Part shown: positions 1 to 12,289 of the stretch, piece by piece
Layout: each line of letters begins with the position of its first letter
Numbering within the stretch: the stretch's first letter is position 1
The notes under the pieces: model-generated
The model's database searches: none
Told to the model about the DNA's origin: nothing
What the model saw: only the letters and a program-made list of their open reading frames with translations
Translations under genes and position numbers: made by a program
NCBI RefSeq assembly: GCF_000003815.2
Contig: NC_049984.1
Span: 18,688,194 to 18,752,193 of the forward strand
Direction: 5' to 3'
From: Branchiostoma floridae
Lineage: Eukaryota > Chordata > Leptocardii > Amphioxiformes > Branchiostomatidae
DNA: 64,000 nucleotides

Positions 1-69
1 AAAAAAACCCTAGACATGGCAAGACAACTGCAAAATACAAGTAATAGACTCTTCTTTTAAAGAATGAAG

Positions 70-75
70 TTTATT
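70..75 (-). terminator. Possible poly(A) signal for the KIFC3-like gene
   Basis: TTTATT on the plus strand reads AATAAA on the minus strand, about 840 bases beyond the stop codon at 908. The intervening 3' region would contain a foldback element (140-303) and a MITE (340-681). Confidence 0.25.
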
Positions 76-139
76 TTCATAATGAAGATGAAATAATATG
101 AAGGCAATATTACAAAATAGCCATAACACATTCAAAGAG

Positions 140-303
140 ATTTATTGCTAATACGCCAAATAGCAATCACTCAAGCAACTGGATATGATTTTGGAAATGG
201 TCAGACCTTTCAGGCAGAATCCACTACCTTTCGTCACTGACACTGACAAAAGGTCTGACTGTTTCCAAAATCACTGATTACTATTTGGCATATCTTATTA
301 CCT
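140..303. repeat. Short foldback repeat
   Basis: Inverted arms: the stretch from about 148 to 220 (ACGCCAAATAGCAATCAC, then GATTTTGGAAATGGTCAGAC) pairs with 250-300 (GTCTGACTGTTTCCAAAATC, then TTTGGCATATCTTATTACC). A related sequence starts at about 43966 in a DNAJA2 intron (GGTAATAAGATACGC, then ATGGTTTTGGAAACAGTCAG). Confidence 0.6.
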
Positions 304-339
304 GGATGTCTAAAATTCATCAACATTCATTGCATATAG

Positions 340-681
340 CAGGGCTCGAAATTCATTTTGGGGATTAGGTGCACTGGTGCACCCAGCTTAAGAAATTGGG
401 TGCACCAAAAAATTTTTGGGTGCACCAAGTAATAACCTAGTAATAAAACTTAGTAACAAGCTATCAAATTCTTAAACAAGTACCATGATAGACATTTTTA
501 TTATCTTTCTAACACTTAGATGTCAAGAATATGATGTATACTAGTATACTTTGATATCTTTACATACACAAACCTTAGAAAATATTTGGGTGCACCCTGT
601 GCACCCACAGAAAAAGATTGGGTGCACATTTCCAATATTGGGTGCACCTGGGTGCACATGCACCCAGTATTTCGAGCCCTG
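340..681. mobile_element. MITE with CAGGGCTCGAAAT termini, copy 1
   Basis: Terminal inverted repeats CAGGGCTCGAAAT and ATTTCGAGCCCTG. The flanks share ATATAG (334-339 and 682-687), a likely decayed target duplication. The interior repeats GGTGCACC motifs. CAGGG ends suggest a hAT-type non-autonomous element. A second copy is at 5071-5425. Confidence 0.75.
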
Positions 682-910
682 ATATAGTTAATACAAAATC
701 AGCATTCCACAGTGCTACAAAACATTAATACCTTAGTCTCCGTCATGAGAGGCAGAGAAACAACAGACAAAGCAGATGGGATCTGAACATGACAAAATTG
801 CAGACCTTTCACTATACATCATCATCATATACATTTACTATACACGATAAGAAAATCCACAAGATATGCCTCTAGAAGAAGACGTGTAGGGCGTAGGGCG
901 TAGACAATCA

Positions 911-1069
911 GCTCAGGGCGCCAGGACTACAGCCTTCTCTTGGAGGTGGGTAACCGCGATGTCGTGCCGGTGGGTGTTCCGCGGGGTGTGCGCCCATTCC
1001 GTCCAGGAGACTGGAAATACGGCGAGGTGGGGTCCTGAGGCGGGGAGAAATAAAAGAGCTGACTGGGGA
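911..1069 (-). CDS. KIFC3: Candidate C-terminal tail exon of the KIFC3-like kinesin
   Basis: An open frame ends at TGA 910-908 and encodes a Pro/Arg/Ser-rich tail ([20 protein letters not shown], then a His/Pro/Arg-rich stretch ending PGALS). Tails of this composition follow the motor in KIFC3 proteins. An acceptor-like CCCCAG lies at about 1070. The phase does not match the exon ending at 1647, which closes on a whole codon, while this frame needs one carried base. Either the donor differs (a weaker GT lies about 50 bases further on), or a short exon lies between, or the reading here is wrong. Confidence 0.4.
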
Positions 1070-4000
1070 CGTAAAAGGACCTAGATGTACAGGATCCTCT
1101 GTTCTACTGGTCAAAAATTCTGTTCTGATTCTGTTAAATTTACCCTAGGCTACCTACAAAATGGCCATACCACTACTGAGAGTCACTAGATCAAGTTAGT
1201 ACAATATGCATATGAAATCCATTGCTTCTTTACTTTCTTGATGTTCCTATAATATGGCCAAATTTGGTACTTCATCCCATTGGAAAAGATGTACTGTAAA
1301 TGCAGAAACTGTCGCGGTGGTTTAATGTCTGTGGTGTTTTCATGTTTGACATTTTTCCATGGCAGTAAGAGACTACAGTGCATGGTGCTACCGCGAACTT
1401 AAAACCTCCGCAAAAATTTCTTTTTCCCGCTACCGTGAAATTAAATCCCTGCAAACCTAAATGCATTTACAGTATATTATCTTTGGCAGGCCTGACTGAG
1501 AATCTGTGCTTGCATATGTGTGCTGGTGTTTATGTGTTTGTGTGCACAGCTTAACAGCTACAAACAAAACACATAAAACAGTTATATTTCTCTTCAGATA
1601 GAAAGACACCTGAAGAGGCTCTGTTCCAGTCTTGTCTGCCTCTCACCTGTTCCAGCTGCCCGAGCCGCTCCTTCAGCTGGGCCATCTCAGCTGTCTCCGT
1701 TTTCTGCGTGGCCTGGCCGAGTTCTACGGTTCTCACGCGCTGCGCGAAGTTCAGACTGGCCAACGTTTCTGCGACATTCTTCTCGACTGGGGCAACCTGG
1801 ACAACCATAAGCGTCTTGCTGTCTCCACCTGTGTGTTTTAGAGAGAAACAAACATAGTTCATGCAGACATTCATTTTCAAAACATATGTGAAAATAAAGA
1901 TACATCGATTTAGTAAAACTTGTGTCCAGTCACATTTGTTGTATGATTATGATGGTTGGACAATTCCAATAGATTGTTCCAGACAGGAAGTGCTGATTGG
2001 ACAAGCACATTTGCTACCCCACTAGTAGTAGTGGTAGTGAGATTTTTCTATGAGTGCACCCCCCTCCCCACAAAAGTTCTCACTGATTGCATTGCACTGA
2101 TGTTTTTGTTGATGTTTTCCCCCGGTTCAGTGCCAATTACTGTAAATGCAGAAATGTTTGCAAGGGTTTAATGTTCGCGGTTGCCACTTCACTGGCAGTA
2201 CATATTAAGGAGACTACTGTAACAGTGCACGGTGCTTCTGCAAACTTACAACCACCGCAAAAGTCCTTTTCCACACTACCGCAAAATTAAAACCCCGCGA
2301 ACTTAAATGCATTTTTGTGCAGTACCCACCTAGTGACTCCTGTAGCAGGTAGGTGAGTTTGGAGTTCCTGTAGGGCACGTGAGGCTGTTTGCTGCGCAGG
2401 GAGTGGATGACGTCACCCAGGGCAGACAGCGACTTGTTGATGTTCTGTGCCTCCTTTAGACGGTCGCCTGCCGCCTGAGACTTGTGGACACGTTCTGAAC
2501 CAGCCAGATCCACCAGGTTCAGCTTACCTAAAAATTGAGCATTCAACATTGATTTTTTAATAAAAAAAACTTTCAGAAACCTCAGGCAGAACTTTTTAAC
2601 ATCAGAAATGCTGCAGATTTAGGTCCTTTGCTATGCCAAAAACAGCTGGAATCCATTGTACCTCTTATCAAATATTACAACTTACCATTTAGTTGAATAC
2701 TCAGGATTTCATTCCCTTTGCCAGAAGGTTATGTTTTGATTGAGAGATAATTCTGAACCAGAAGCTTGCTTTGGAAAATTGTCTGCACTTGTTTGATACA
2801 TGTTTTCCTTAGAAGTCAATACAACACAAAGATAGACAAGCAGGACATAAAGGCAGGATACACGAATGATTCAATAAGAATAATATGTTGTATATTGGGA
2901 GTGAGCTTAGCAATAACATGGCACACAACAAATGAAATGTAGTAAGAGAATGCCTGTACCAATTACTTTAGCTCAGCAAAAACATGGCACACAACAAATG
3001 AAATGCAGTAGAAGAATGCCCATACCAATGATTTTGGCCCCTGTAGTTATATTAGTGCCCTCCACTGTCACAATGAGCAGTGCGTGTGAGCGTGAGCTGT
3101 GTTCATTCATGTTGGTACAAGCCGTGGCCCTGTTGTTGATGGCCACCTGGAACACATCGTTTACATCATCCAGACAGTCCACCTGTGTGTAGGTCAGCCC
3201 GGGGACGTGCAGGCCACCCTCGTTGTGAAGCTTGATGTCCAGCTTTTCCGTGGGGTCACTTCCCAAAAGGTCCCTGGGAAATCAAAGGGCAAAGGACTCA
3301 AGTTTTCACAGGATGTGACATAGCCAAATGATCTGCTTTCAGAAAGAAACAACCACAGCAAACATACCGGACCATCTCATTGTTGATTCCAAGCATATAC
3401 AGATGAGAAACTTTCTCTGAAAGAATTTTCACTTCTGTTATCATAAATTTTAGTTTCTGGGATATATGACTTTGAAGATTTTGACATCAATGTCTTTTAA
3501 GACAAAGAGTAACCAACTATGTAGCTGTTACAGAAACAACTACAGCACACACATACCTGACACACATAAGATTTTGATGAGTTTGATTTTAAAGATTTTG
3601 AAGATCAATGTCTTTTAAGATACAAGGTGACCAACTACATAGCTGTTACAGAAACAACTACAGCACACATACCTGACCATCTCTTTGTAGATTCTAAACA
3701 TATACAGATGATAAAGAATATTCATTTCTGTCATAACATCTACAATTTCTGGGATATATGAATTTAAAGATTTTGACATCAATGTCTTTAAAGGCAAAGG
3801 GTGACCAACTATGTACTTGTTACAGAAACAACTACAGCCCACATACCTGACCATCTCGTTATAGATCTCAATAACATTGACAGTTATTGAGTAGCTCCAA
3901 TCCTTGTTGCCTTCCTCGACGATCTGGAAAAGCTCACCAAGGGCGCGCTGGTTGATACCACGGCTAGATGGTGGACCCTGTAATTAACAGCATTATTTTA

Positions 4001-7000
4001 GAGTGTTGTTCGCTGTACATGACATTTAAAATTAGAGTATGCATCAATGAGACATACATTGTGTAATGATGTATTCCAACCTCGTGTATACTTCTTTCTT
4101 GCTTTCACTTGGCATCTTGTCTGTCTCAAATCTTAGATCTTTACTCCCTCCCTTCCCCAATCTTACCTCCATAGTGTACGTCTTGCCAGAGCCCGTTTGC
4201 CCATAGGCAAAGATACAGATGTTGTACCCGTCCAGACAGGACACCACCAGCGATCGTACTTCCTCGAACACCTGAGAAAGAGAAGACATCATATATCATT
4301 TAACACTGACAAATGTTGATGAAGTCATCCCTTAGAACTAACTCTTCATGTAGCCTGACTAAATCAAGCTTATAGGAGCACTTTCACTAGTCAGGCCCCT
4401 GAAGGAGGCTCAATATGCCCCCTAACAACAAGGGATATTGCAACATAGGCTACGTTAATAAGAGGACATCTGTTTGTTCCTATCCTTTCTAAACTTCAGG
4501 CTTGGACAAGTCCATTAGACCAATTATCCCGGTCAAGTGAAAGTGACAATCGGGCAAGCGCATGTCCTATCCCACTTGTCCAATCGGGCAAGCAAGATTT
4601 TCCATGAGTGAGATTTTGATATACTTGTTAATTTTCATAGTCATGGCATCAAGCTTTGGTGAACACAAAAAATTTAGCCAATGATAAAAGACTTCCATTG
4701 CTTAAACTGAACATACATAGAAAAATGCCATTCAAAATTTAAATTTCGGGCAAATGAATAGTTGGTTTGGGCAAGTGAATTTCTATGTACTTGCCCAATA
4801 GGAAAAGTGAATTTTGAAAACTTGTCCAACCCTGTTGTGTGATATCTTTCCTGTGATCATACCTCTTCCTGTGTGGATTGCTGTGTGAAGACTCTGTCCA
4901 GTTCGAAGGTTTGCCAGCGGCCCTTGTGTAGGCAGTTCACAATGCCGTCATCCTCCTGGTCGAAGGTCACCACCTGTCGGGCCGATGGCCCCTCCCCATC
5001 CTCACGGATCACGGGCCGGACACGACACAACACACGGATATTTCCTGAGGAATTTTTCAGCAACACTGGTCAGGGCTCGAAATTCATTTTTGGGATTAGG
5101 CGCACTGGTGCACCCAAGCTAAAAAATTGGGCGCACCAAAACATTTCCGGATGCACCATATGAAATAAAGTAGAATGTCAGCGTGGAGTTTTGGGGTGTC
5201 AAAATTTTGATGAAGCTAAATTCCAGCATCAGATTCTTAAAGAAGTACTATGGCATTCTATTACCTTTCTAACACTTAGATGTAAAAAAAAGCTTATATC
5301 AGTATACTTTGATATCTTTACATAAATAAGCCTACAAAAATATTTTACACCCACAGAAAAATTGGGTGCACAGCTTAAATTTGGGGTACACCAAGATGCA
5401 CATGCAACCAGTATTTTCAGCCCTGTTGGTGTAATATTGGTTTTATGTTAAATTCAACAATCCAGCAAACAACCACCTACATAAGCTTATATCACCCATT
5501 TATGTCATTTATGTTAACCTTCCACATACAAAAGGTTCCTCACCTTTCAGTTCCACCAACTCATTGTGATACTTTTTCCGCAGCTTCATCTCATGTCTGT
5601 ATTTTCTCACAAGGTCCTGGTTGGTCTGTGAGATGTCGCTGATGGACTTACAGATCTGTCAAGAAATTTCAAGGACAAATACGTAAACACAGGGCCAGCT
5701 TTACAAACAGACTTCAAGCAGATGGATGAACTGTTGCTACTGTAATTCACTTTGTCTTCTCGGTACCAAACTTTCACGGTCTGAAAAAATTTAACTTGTT
5801 CTCAGAACTACATGTTCACTGTGGTGGCAGGTGGACATTAAAAAAGTTGCATGTATTATTTGTTATCAGTAGTGATAAGTTCATGTTACAGTCATCACCG
5901 TGAAAACCGTGAAAAATACATGTACATTGAAACGTTCAGGAATTACAGTATGCTGAAGTTAAATGTGAAACTTTTTTCTGTTTTCTACGAGTTTTTATCA
6001 TCTGATCCACACCCTGGCTTCCTAATGCATGCCAGCTTTCACTGGTTCTGCCGAGATAGGACACTTTACCCATAAACCTGGAACCATTACAACGGTTTGA
6101 GGGGTGTATATGACATGTACCCACCTCCCTCTGCACCTGTCGGACGGAAGCCTGTAGCTTCATGGGGAACATGTGTGCCTCCTTCTTCAGTGCTGAGTAG
6201 TCCTTCAGCAGTTCACTCACCAGAGGGCGCACCTGACACAGGGACTGCTGCATGGAGGTCACCTTGCCTGTCAGGGTCTGTAAAATGGGGAATAAAAGAG
6301 GTGTTTACAAAAATGTCATAGTGCAATGGCCGAGTGGGTAAAGTGTTCACCTTGCAGTTGCTGGGTCGTGAGTTGATCCCCGGCCGAGTCATACCCAACC
6401 AACCCAAGACTTTAAAAATGGTACATGCTACCTTCTCTGCTTAGCACCTAGCATTTAGAAGAGAGTATGGTAGTTGAATACACATCACTACCAGTGGACT
6501 AGTCCCCTGCTGTAGTGATTGCACAAATCTGTGTGGTCCAAGGTTACTGAAATGGAGATGGGGCAGTCGTATACACCATCTGGTGCGGGAAGGACTTAAC
6601 TTTTAAATCAACTTACAAAAATACATTGTAGTCAGAATATGTCCCAGATGCGTATTTGGGAGCCCACTGCTTTTGAAAAAGTTTAAGGAGAAAAAAAGGC
6701 ATGTGACCTTATGACCTGAAACTGACCTTTGTCTTGACCTCGACCTCCTTCTTTGCCTGCTGTACAGCGTTCTGATTGGCCCGTCTGAGCTGGCTGACCT
6801 CTGCTGTCAACTCTGACCTCACAACCTCCATCTCATCTTCATAGGAGTTCAGCTAGAAAACAACACACAACAAATGACTCTCCATTTCACCTTGGGTACA
6901 CAGCAGGCTACATTGCAATGGAAAGTAAAACTGGGGCTGGGTAGAGTAAGAAAGAATCGAAAGAAAGCAGCTTTCTGGACACACTGTCAGGGAATGGCAT

Positions 7001-10000
7001 ATTACAAAGGAAAAATTCAAAAACACTGATGGCCTCTTATGCCGGTAAAAAAATAAGACGGACATGCAATTATTAACCATTGGCTAATACAAAATGAAAG
7101 TCAAACTAGAAAGGCATCATTTAAAAAAAATGCAGAATGTTTTCCCTCTAGCCTTGTGTCAAGCTACTTGCATACAATACTATACCATTCGGCTCACCCC
7201 AAAGTAGTGTGTGTGAGTGAAAAAAGAATTGGAGTTATGACTGGGGGTATCTTAGTAGCATGTCATGATAGCCAGTATTGCTAGACAGCCCAGGTAACCA
7301 GGCCTGGTGCACAGCCTAGCCTTTTCCATAAACCTATTCTGCTAGGAGGAAGAAAGAAAAAGAATACAACAACCAAAACGATATGTTTTCTCCTTTGGGA
7401 AAACATAACAACTAATGTTCAGCTTGTGCTGTCTGTGCAGAGGAACAAACCTTTTCCATGGCAGCCTTCTCCGCCTCCCTACAGCTGCCAAGCTGCACCT
7501 GGAGGTTGCTGTTCTCACTCTTCTGTGTGTCGAGTTGTGCCTGCAGCTGTCGCAGCTGTCTGTTCAGCTGTTCCAGGTGCTGCTTGCTGTGTTGTGATTC
7601 AACTTCTACAGTCTGCTTCACGATCTGGGTGGGGAGGGGTGTAGTATTGGGTATCACAATGTACCAACATCTAGTAGTAATGGCAAAGTTTTGACTATTT
7701 TACAATGTGCGCAATTTACATGGAAATACTGACCTCTTGGAATGACTTCACATCCAATGGAGACAAACAAGAGCAGTGAACACAATCAATACAGAATGGT
7801 TTCCCTTATAGGCAGGGAAACACAGTAAAACATCAGGTTGGTATGTCACTGAATAAAGCGACTCTTTTTACACAACCATTGCTTTATTCTTACCAATATT
7901 TCGTGACCGTCTGTCACCTTCCTCGGGGCAATTCTGACTGGTTCACACTGTAAGCAGTGACACCTATTGTTGCGGTACAACGTGAACCATTCAGAATTGC
8001 CCTGAAGGTGACAGACAGTAACCGAAACGTTGATGAAAGTAAAGTTGTGGTTGTGTAAAAAGAGTCTCTTTATACAGTAAAACTAGTTCTCACCTGTGGA
8101 GGCTGGGCCTTCAGCTTATTGATCTCCAGAGTTTTCTCGCGGATCTGGCGCTCGAGCGTCTGAATCTCGCGGTCCTTCCCGCTCTGCTGGTGGTCTCGTG
8201 TCTCTGCCATTTTCTTGGCCTGGATGGCGAGCTCAGTCTCCAGGCGGAGTATCTTATTCTGCAGCTTGTCATTGGCTGTTTCTAGTTTCTGTAGGAACAT
8301 GAAAAGGGCAGATGTGGTCAGTAAGACATGATAAGGTTTAGTTTTAGACAATGAGTGATAATAATTTTAGTATAGTCAGTACACTTACATGCCTGAAACC
8401 ATAATATGATGGAATTTCAAGCAGGCTTTTAGCCAGGCATGTAACAATAATAAATAGGACGCAATAGACACCCTTACACTGGGGCACAGATGCTACGACA
8501 GGCATCAAAATTCTTATTGACCAGGGATGCTACTAGGTCACTTGTGGTCATAGTCTTCAACTGTGACCTCTCTCAGGATACCTTAGAATGCACCATCTTT
8601 ACTTAAAATTCTCTAAAACTCGGCACCATGCATGGAAGGTGTATACGCTTCGACAGTACCCGCACCTATATCACTTGCCATGACTCAAAGAAATTTGATC
8701 CCCTGTAATAAAATCCTACCTACAAGCCTGATTTCAAGACTGAAATCTAAACTTAAGTCAGACAAACTTTTCAAACTTGGATTGATTGACAAGACTTGCT
8801 GGTGCTTACAGTGAGCTCGCTCCTGTCCACCTTACTGGGAGACTTCTCCTCCAGACTCAGGTTGTGAACTCGACTCCTCAGGTCGTTCACCTCTCGCTGG
8901 AGCCTCTCGTTTGCGATCTCCAATTTCTGGACCTGTTTCTCGTGGTCTGTGGCACCCTGGGTAAACAAGAATTGACAACAAGAAATTGACAACTGAAGTT
9001 ACTGAATTACAGGTATCCAAGGAATGATTCGTTTCAATGACTTCTTAGGCTATAAAACAGAAGTTATGTCTGCTGTGTTGGTGAAGGCTGGAATATTGCC
9101 CCAAGATTCTGAGACTGAACTGTATTAGAGCAAACATTTAGATTCTCATCTCCCCTTTGGGGACAGTCATGATCGAAAGCAAGGTTGTCCCAACAAATAA
9201 TCTCCAGGCAGATCTACTGGTGGTATAAAGAGTTTAGCTGGCCAAGGAGGACTTCAATAATGTTGTGATTGCCAAGTAGGTGTTAATTGCCCTCTTTCCT
9301 GTTTGGCGGAAACATTCTACAGGGATGTACATGGGTCACTGAATTTGTCTCAATAAAAGACATAAATTGATCGTACAAGCATTAACACCACAAATCTTCT
9401 TCTTGTTGCTAGTATGGCCACAGGAGGAGCAGTAACACCATTACTGAATAGACGTGCTCCTCCCTGTTTCAGTGATGACAGATCCAGTGTGGCTCAGGCT
9501 CCTTGGCCAGCTGAACTACTTATGCCATGGGTAGATCTGCCTGGAGATTACCAACAAACAACTCGTACAAAATGTACCAAAAACAGCAAAAGTAACTGCA
9601 GGTTTAGAAGGTTCATGCTCACCTGTTCACTCCTCATCCTGATGAGATCATTCTCTGCCTGATGCCGTTTCTTCTCCTGGTCTTGTAGTTTCTCCTGCAG
9701 GAACTTCTGCCCCTCTGCAGCATCCAACTGAAGGAACATATGATACTGTTGAGTTCAAATCAGGACACTTTTTTTTTCTCCAGGCCTTCTTTTCATTATT
9801 CTCAATGTAAGATCTAGACATGTATACAGAAATACATGGTACGGAAAAAATTCACCCTCTATAAGCCTTACCTTAGCCTGCTCCAGGTTGAGCTGTGTAG
9901 TCAGTAGCTGCTCCTGTAGACTGCCCCTCTCCACCTGTAGCCTGTTTATCTGTTCCACAAGCTTTTGGATCCCTGAGGACGGCTTCTTAGTGCGAGTAAC

Positions 10001-12215
10001 GGTCTGACCTGAAAGTGTATAAAGATGTTTGAGTTCAACTTGAGGTGTTTAGAGTGGTTCAATTTATTACCCATAACATTTAGGATTCTGTGGTTGAAGC
10101 TGCAACGTCGTTCGAAAGGGACGTAATTCAGCCTAATTTGCAAACACAGCCAGGCCATCATCCCAAACCATGTTCAATTGATCAACAAACACCTACCTCT
10201 CTTTTCTGCCTCCATCTCGAAGATCCGTGTCTCCTGCTCATCAATGACATCTTGCAGATTGTTGATGAGGTTCTGTTTCTCCTGCAGATTGTGGTCGTGT
10301 GTCTTCCGCATGATCTTGATCTGCTGCTTCTTGTTCTCTTCCTCCTTGCCAAGACGGGACTTGTACTGTTTGTTCTTGTCTTGTAATGACTGTAGGGAGA
10401 AGAAATATATCTTCTTAAACCTAGTCTTCAAACATTGCCAATTAGGGGTGGGTACAAGTACAGGAAATTCTGGTACAGGTACAGTCCAAGTCCAGGTCTG
10501 GAAATGAACTTGGACCTAATTATCTGTGAACTTATTATACTCAAAACAATAGATGTCCATTTCACTAACAAAGGATTCTGTTAGGTGGACGTCTCTTGCA
10601 TCTTCATGTAATCAACACTGCGGCCTCTATTTTAGGCCCAGTTTGACTGTGGAAACTTTGTAAAAACAACTACTTGTTCATTTTCAAATCAGTCCAACAT
10701 CCGGTCCACTGATTTTTTGCAGGTCCCTTTTTTCAGACCGGTCCAAGATCAAACAGTGTCTGACTGACCTTGACTTTAAAGAGTAGGTCATCTCTCTGCT
10801 GGTTTCGCTCCGTGAGCTCCTTCTGTAGTGCCTGGTACTCCACCAGGGTACAGCTGCCCCCCTCCCCCGCCAACATACCCTCCTCGTCACTCGACAGGTG
10901 TCCATCCTCGTCTGACAGAGCTGCAATTTAAATCATATATATACCACGTGATTGTAATGATTGTAAATCAATGTAAGTTCAGACATTCACAAAACATTAA
11001 ATGGTGTGTGCAAGGTTAGGGAAAGGACTTTTGCATGAATTGTTGAGGCTCATACATTTCTTACTTCTCTGACATGTGAAAGTAATAATTTCTCAAAGAA
11101 AACAGATACAAGATAAAAACTTTGGCCTACCATACAGTAAATTCACTTGCTTCTTTCCTCATACGTTTTAATGTTTATGTTCCAACATTCTTACTGATAA
11201 CAGAAACTATCGGCATGGACTAAGTAAGGCCATGTTGATTTGATTATATCGATGACATCCGTGCGTGCATCAATTTTTGTCCGTTTCCAAAAATAAATAA
11301 AAAAGAGTTTTCCACCATGCTTTGAATCGTACAAACCAGCTGTCAAAGAAGCAAATACGTGCCATAGATTAAAAGAAAAATATATCGGGAAACATAAACT
11401 AATGTCAACGTCAATTCAAAGATCAAAGAAGAATACTGTGAAAACAAAAATTAATAATCTATTGTTGGGTATTCAATACTGTTTTTTTATTTGTTCAGCC
11501 TTCCAGACCACTTAGATTTTTTTGGCCAAACTTTACTATTTTTATTTGCACGCTCGCACCAATTTGGGGATTCCCCTACTATATTAGGATGTCATCCATA
11601 TAATCCAATCAACATGGACTAAGTAAAGAAAAGTCCATCAGGCCTCACCATCCAGCCCCAACTCCTGCTTCCAAAGCTCCTGGCGGGACGGGGTCGCCCT
11701 TTGACCCGTGTTCCGAGGGCTGAAAGTCATGGGGGTCTTGAAGACCGGCTCTTGTCGCTAGAAGGGAACAAAACAAAGTTCAACTCTACAGGTCTGGGGT
11801 AGGATTTCAACACAGGATTTCAACCTAGGTGCTCACAACTGGGAAAGAATTATTAAGTATTCTTAAAAACCTCCTAATCTGTACCAAATTTGTGAAAGAA
11901 AAAGATGTTAAATGACTGTCAGACATATCAGCAGTTTGGCAGGTAATATAACTAACATCTAACACTGTTACACACAGTTACAGAATGATATGAAACCAGT
12001 GGGCTAAAAATTTGAAAGATTGACTAACATCTTCACATTCACAGTCATAATCAACCCACAGGATCCAAAAGACGAGACAATGCTTTCATTTTCATTCAAC
12101 AAAGAAAAAAAGAGGACACTTTTTTGACATCAATCACAGCAAAATGATACATTCTCCATATTGCCTGATACAACTGTGAACATTCTACCTGCTTTGGTGG
12201 AGGTTTCTTGGCCAT
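911..12215 (-). CDS. KIFC3: Kinesin-14 family motor, KIFC3-like
   Basis: Minus-end-directed C-terminal kinesin. Coding exons in transcript order: 12215-12189, 11757-11649, 10920-10769, 10389-10197, 10008-9872, 9727-9623, 8956-8810, 8288-8094, 7624-7451, 6852-6727, 6277-6125, 5655-5544, 5044-4863, 4271-4167, 3977-3847, 3273-3026, 2527-2330, 1828-1647, then a tail exon near 1069-911. All junctions but the last fit GT-AG and phase. About 892 residues before the tail (human KIFC3 is about 830). Residues 100-540 are Glu/Gln/Lys-rich coiled coil. The motor follows the neck ([20 protein letters not shown]): P-loop GQTGSGKT near 628-635, switch I NEHSSRSH, switch II DLAGSER, then [13 protein letters not shown] at the end. 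The neck and motor order and the LRKK-NELV-LKGNIRV neck favour KIFC3 over KIFC1 or KIFC2. The start is the Kozak-like AAAATGG at 12215; an upstream coding exon cannot be excluded. KIFC3 family members carry cargo to microtubule minus ends and work at adherens junctions. Confidence 0.9.
1292..1474. mobile_element. MITE with TACTGTAAATGC termini, copy 1
   Basis: Ends TACTGTAAATGC and GCATTTACAGTA are inverted repeats around a self-complementary interior with GCGGTGG/CCGCGAA motifs. It lies in the last KIFC3 intron. Relatives are at 2138-2324, 43100-43311 and, decayed, 58330-58460. Confidence 0.75.
2138..2324. mobile_element. MITE with TACTGTAAATGC termini, copy 2, abutting a splice donor
   Basis: Same family as the element at 1292-1474. 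On the minus strand its end follows the KIFC3 donor (exon end 2330, donor GTGGGT) almost directly, so the element starts about six bases into the intron. Confidence 0.75.
3345..3860 (-). repeat. Tandem copies of an exon end with splice donor inside a KIFC3 intron
   Basis: The true exon end (GAGATGGTCAG|GTATGT at 3847) has downstream look-alikes at 3673 (GAGATGGTCAG|GTATGT) and 3368 (GAGATGGTCCG|GTATGT), plus an intron-only copy near 3557. Each is followed by related intron sequence with the plus-strand string ACAGAAACAACTACAGC. Spacing between copies is uneven, about 120 to 190 bases. Confidence 0.8.
4497..4834. mobile_element. MITE with CAGGGTTGGACAAGT-type termini, copy 1
   Basis: Ends resemble CAGG-TTGGACAAGTCCA and ACTTGTCCAACCCTG; the interior has repeated CGGGCAAGTG blocks. 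It lies in a KIFC3 intron. Other copies are at 26685-26959 (inverted), 28362-28695 and 30853-31154; a fragment is near 1955-2055. Confidence 0.7.
5071..5425. mobile_element. MITE with CAGGGCTCGAAAT termini, copy 2
   Basis: Second copy of the family at 340-681, diverged at its right end (TTTTCAGCCCTG). On the minus strand it ends about 27 bases before the acceptor of the first motor exon (starts 5044). Confidence 0.7.
5739..5950. mobile_element. MITE with TACTGTAATTCAC termini, copy 1
   Basis: Ends TACTGTAATTC and GAATTACAGTA are inverted. The interior has ACTTTCACGGTCTGA and ACCGTGAAAACCGTGAAA. A related, truncated copy is at 59881-60060 in the Death-domain kinase gene. Confidence 0.65.
6322..6605 (+). 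mobile_element. tRNA-derived SINE in a KIFC3 intron
   Basis: A tRNA-like head (AATGGCCGAGTGGGTAAAG as A box, GAGTTGATCCC as B box) is followed by an unrelated body. It is not flanked by the fold expected of a working tRNA, so a SINE is preferred. Confidence 0.65.
7849..8078. mobile_element. Foldback element in a KIFC3 intron
   Basis: Left arm (GAATAAAGCGACTCTTTTTA onward, through CTGTCACCTTC) is the inverted complement of the right arm (GAAGGTGACAGACAG, ending AAAAAGAGTCTCTTTATAC). The spacer is short. It ends about 15 bases from the donor of the exon at 8094. Confidence 0.7.
10441..10757. mobile_element. Truncated MITE of the ATTAGGGGTGGGTAC family
   Basis: The left end ATTAGGGGTGGGTAC and an interior of ACATCCGGTCCAC and GACCGGTCCAAGATC match, inverted, the complete element at 18181-18464. 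The right terminus is missing next to the KIFC3 exon at 10769. Confidence 0.6.
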
Positions 12216-12289
12216 TTTACCCTGCTGGTCACTCCCAGAAGTTGAACAACAACCACTGTCACCTGTACCCAGTCCAAATCTCACTTTAG

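Noticed and set aside
6322-6395. tRNA gene on the plus strand
   Set aside because: Leu-like head only, continuing into a SINE body.
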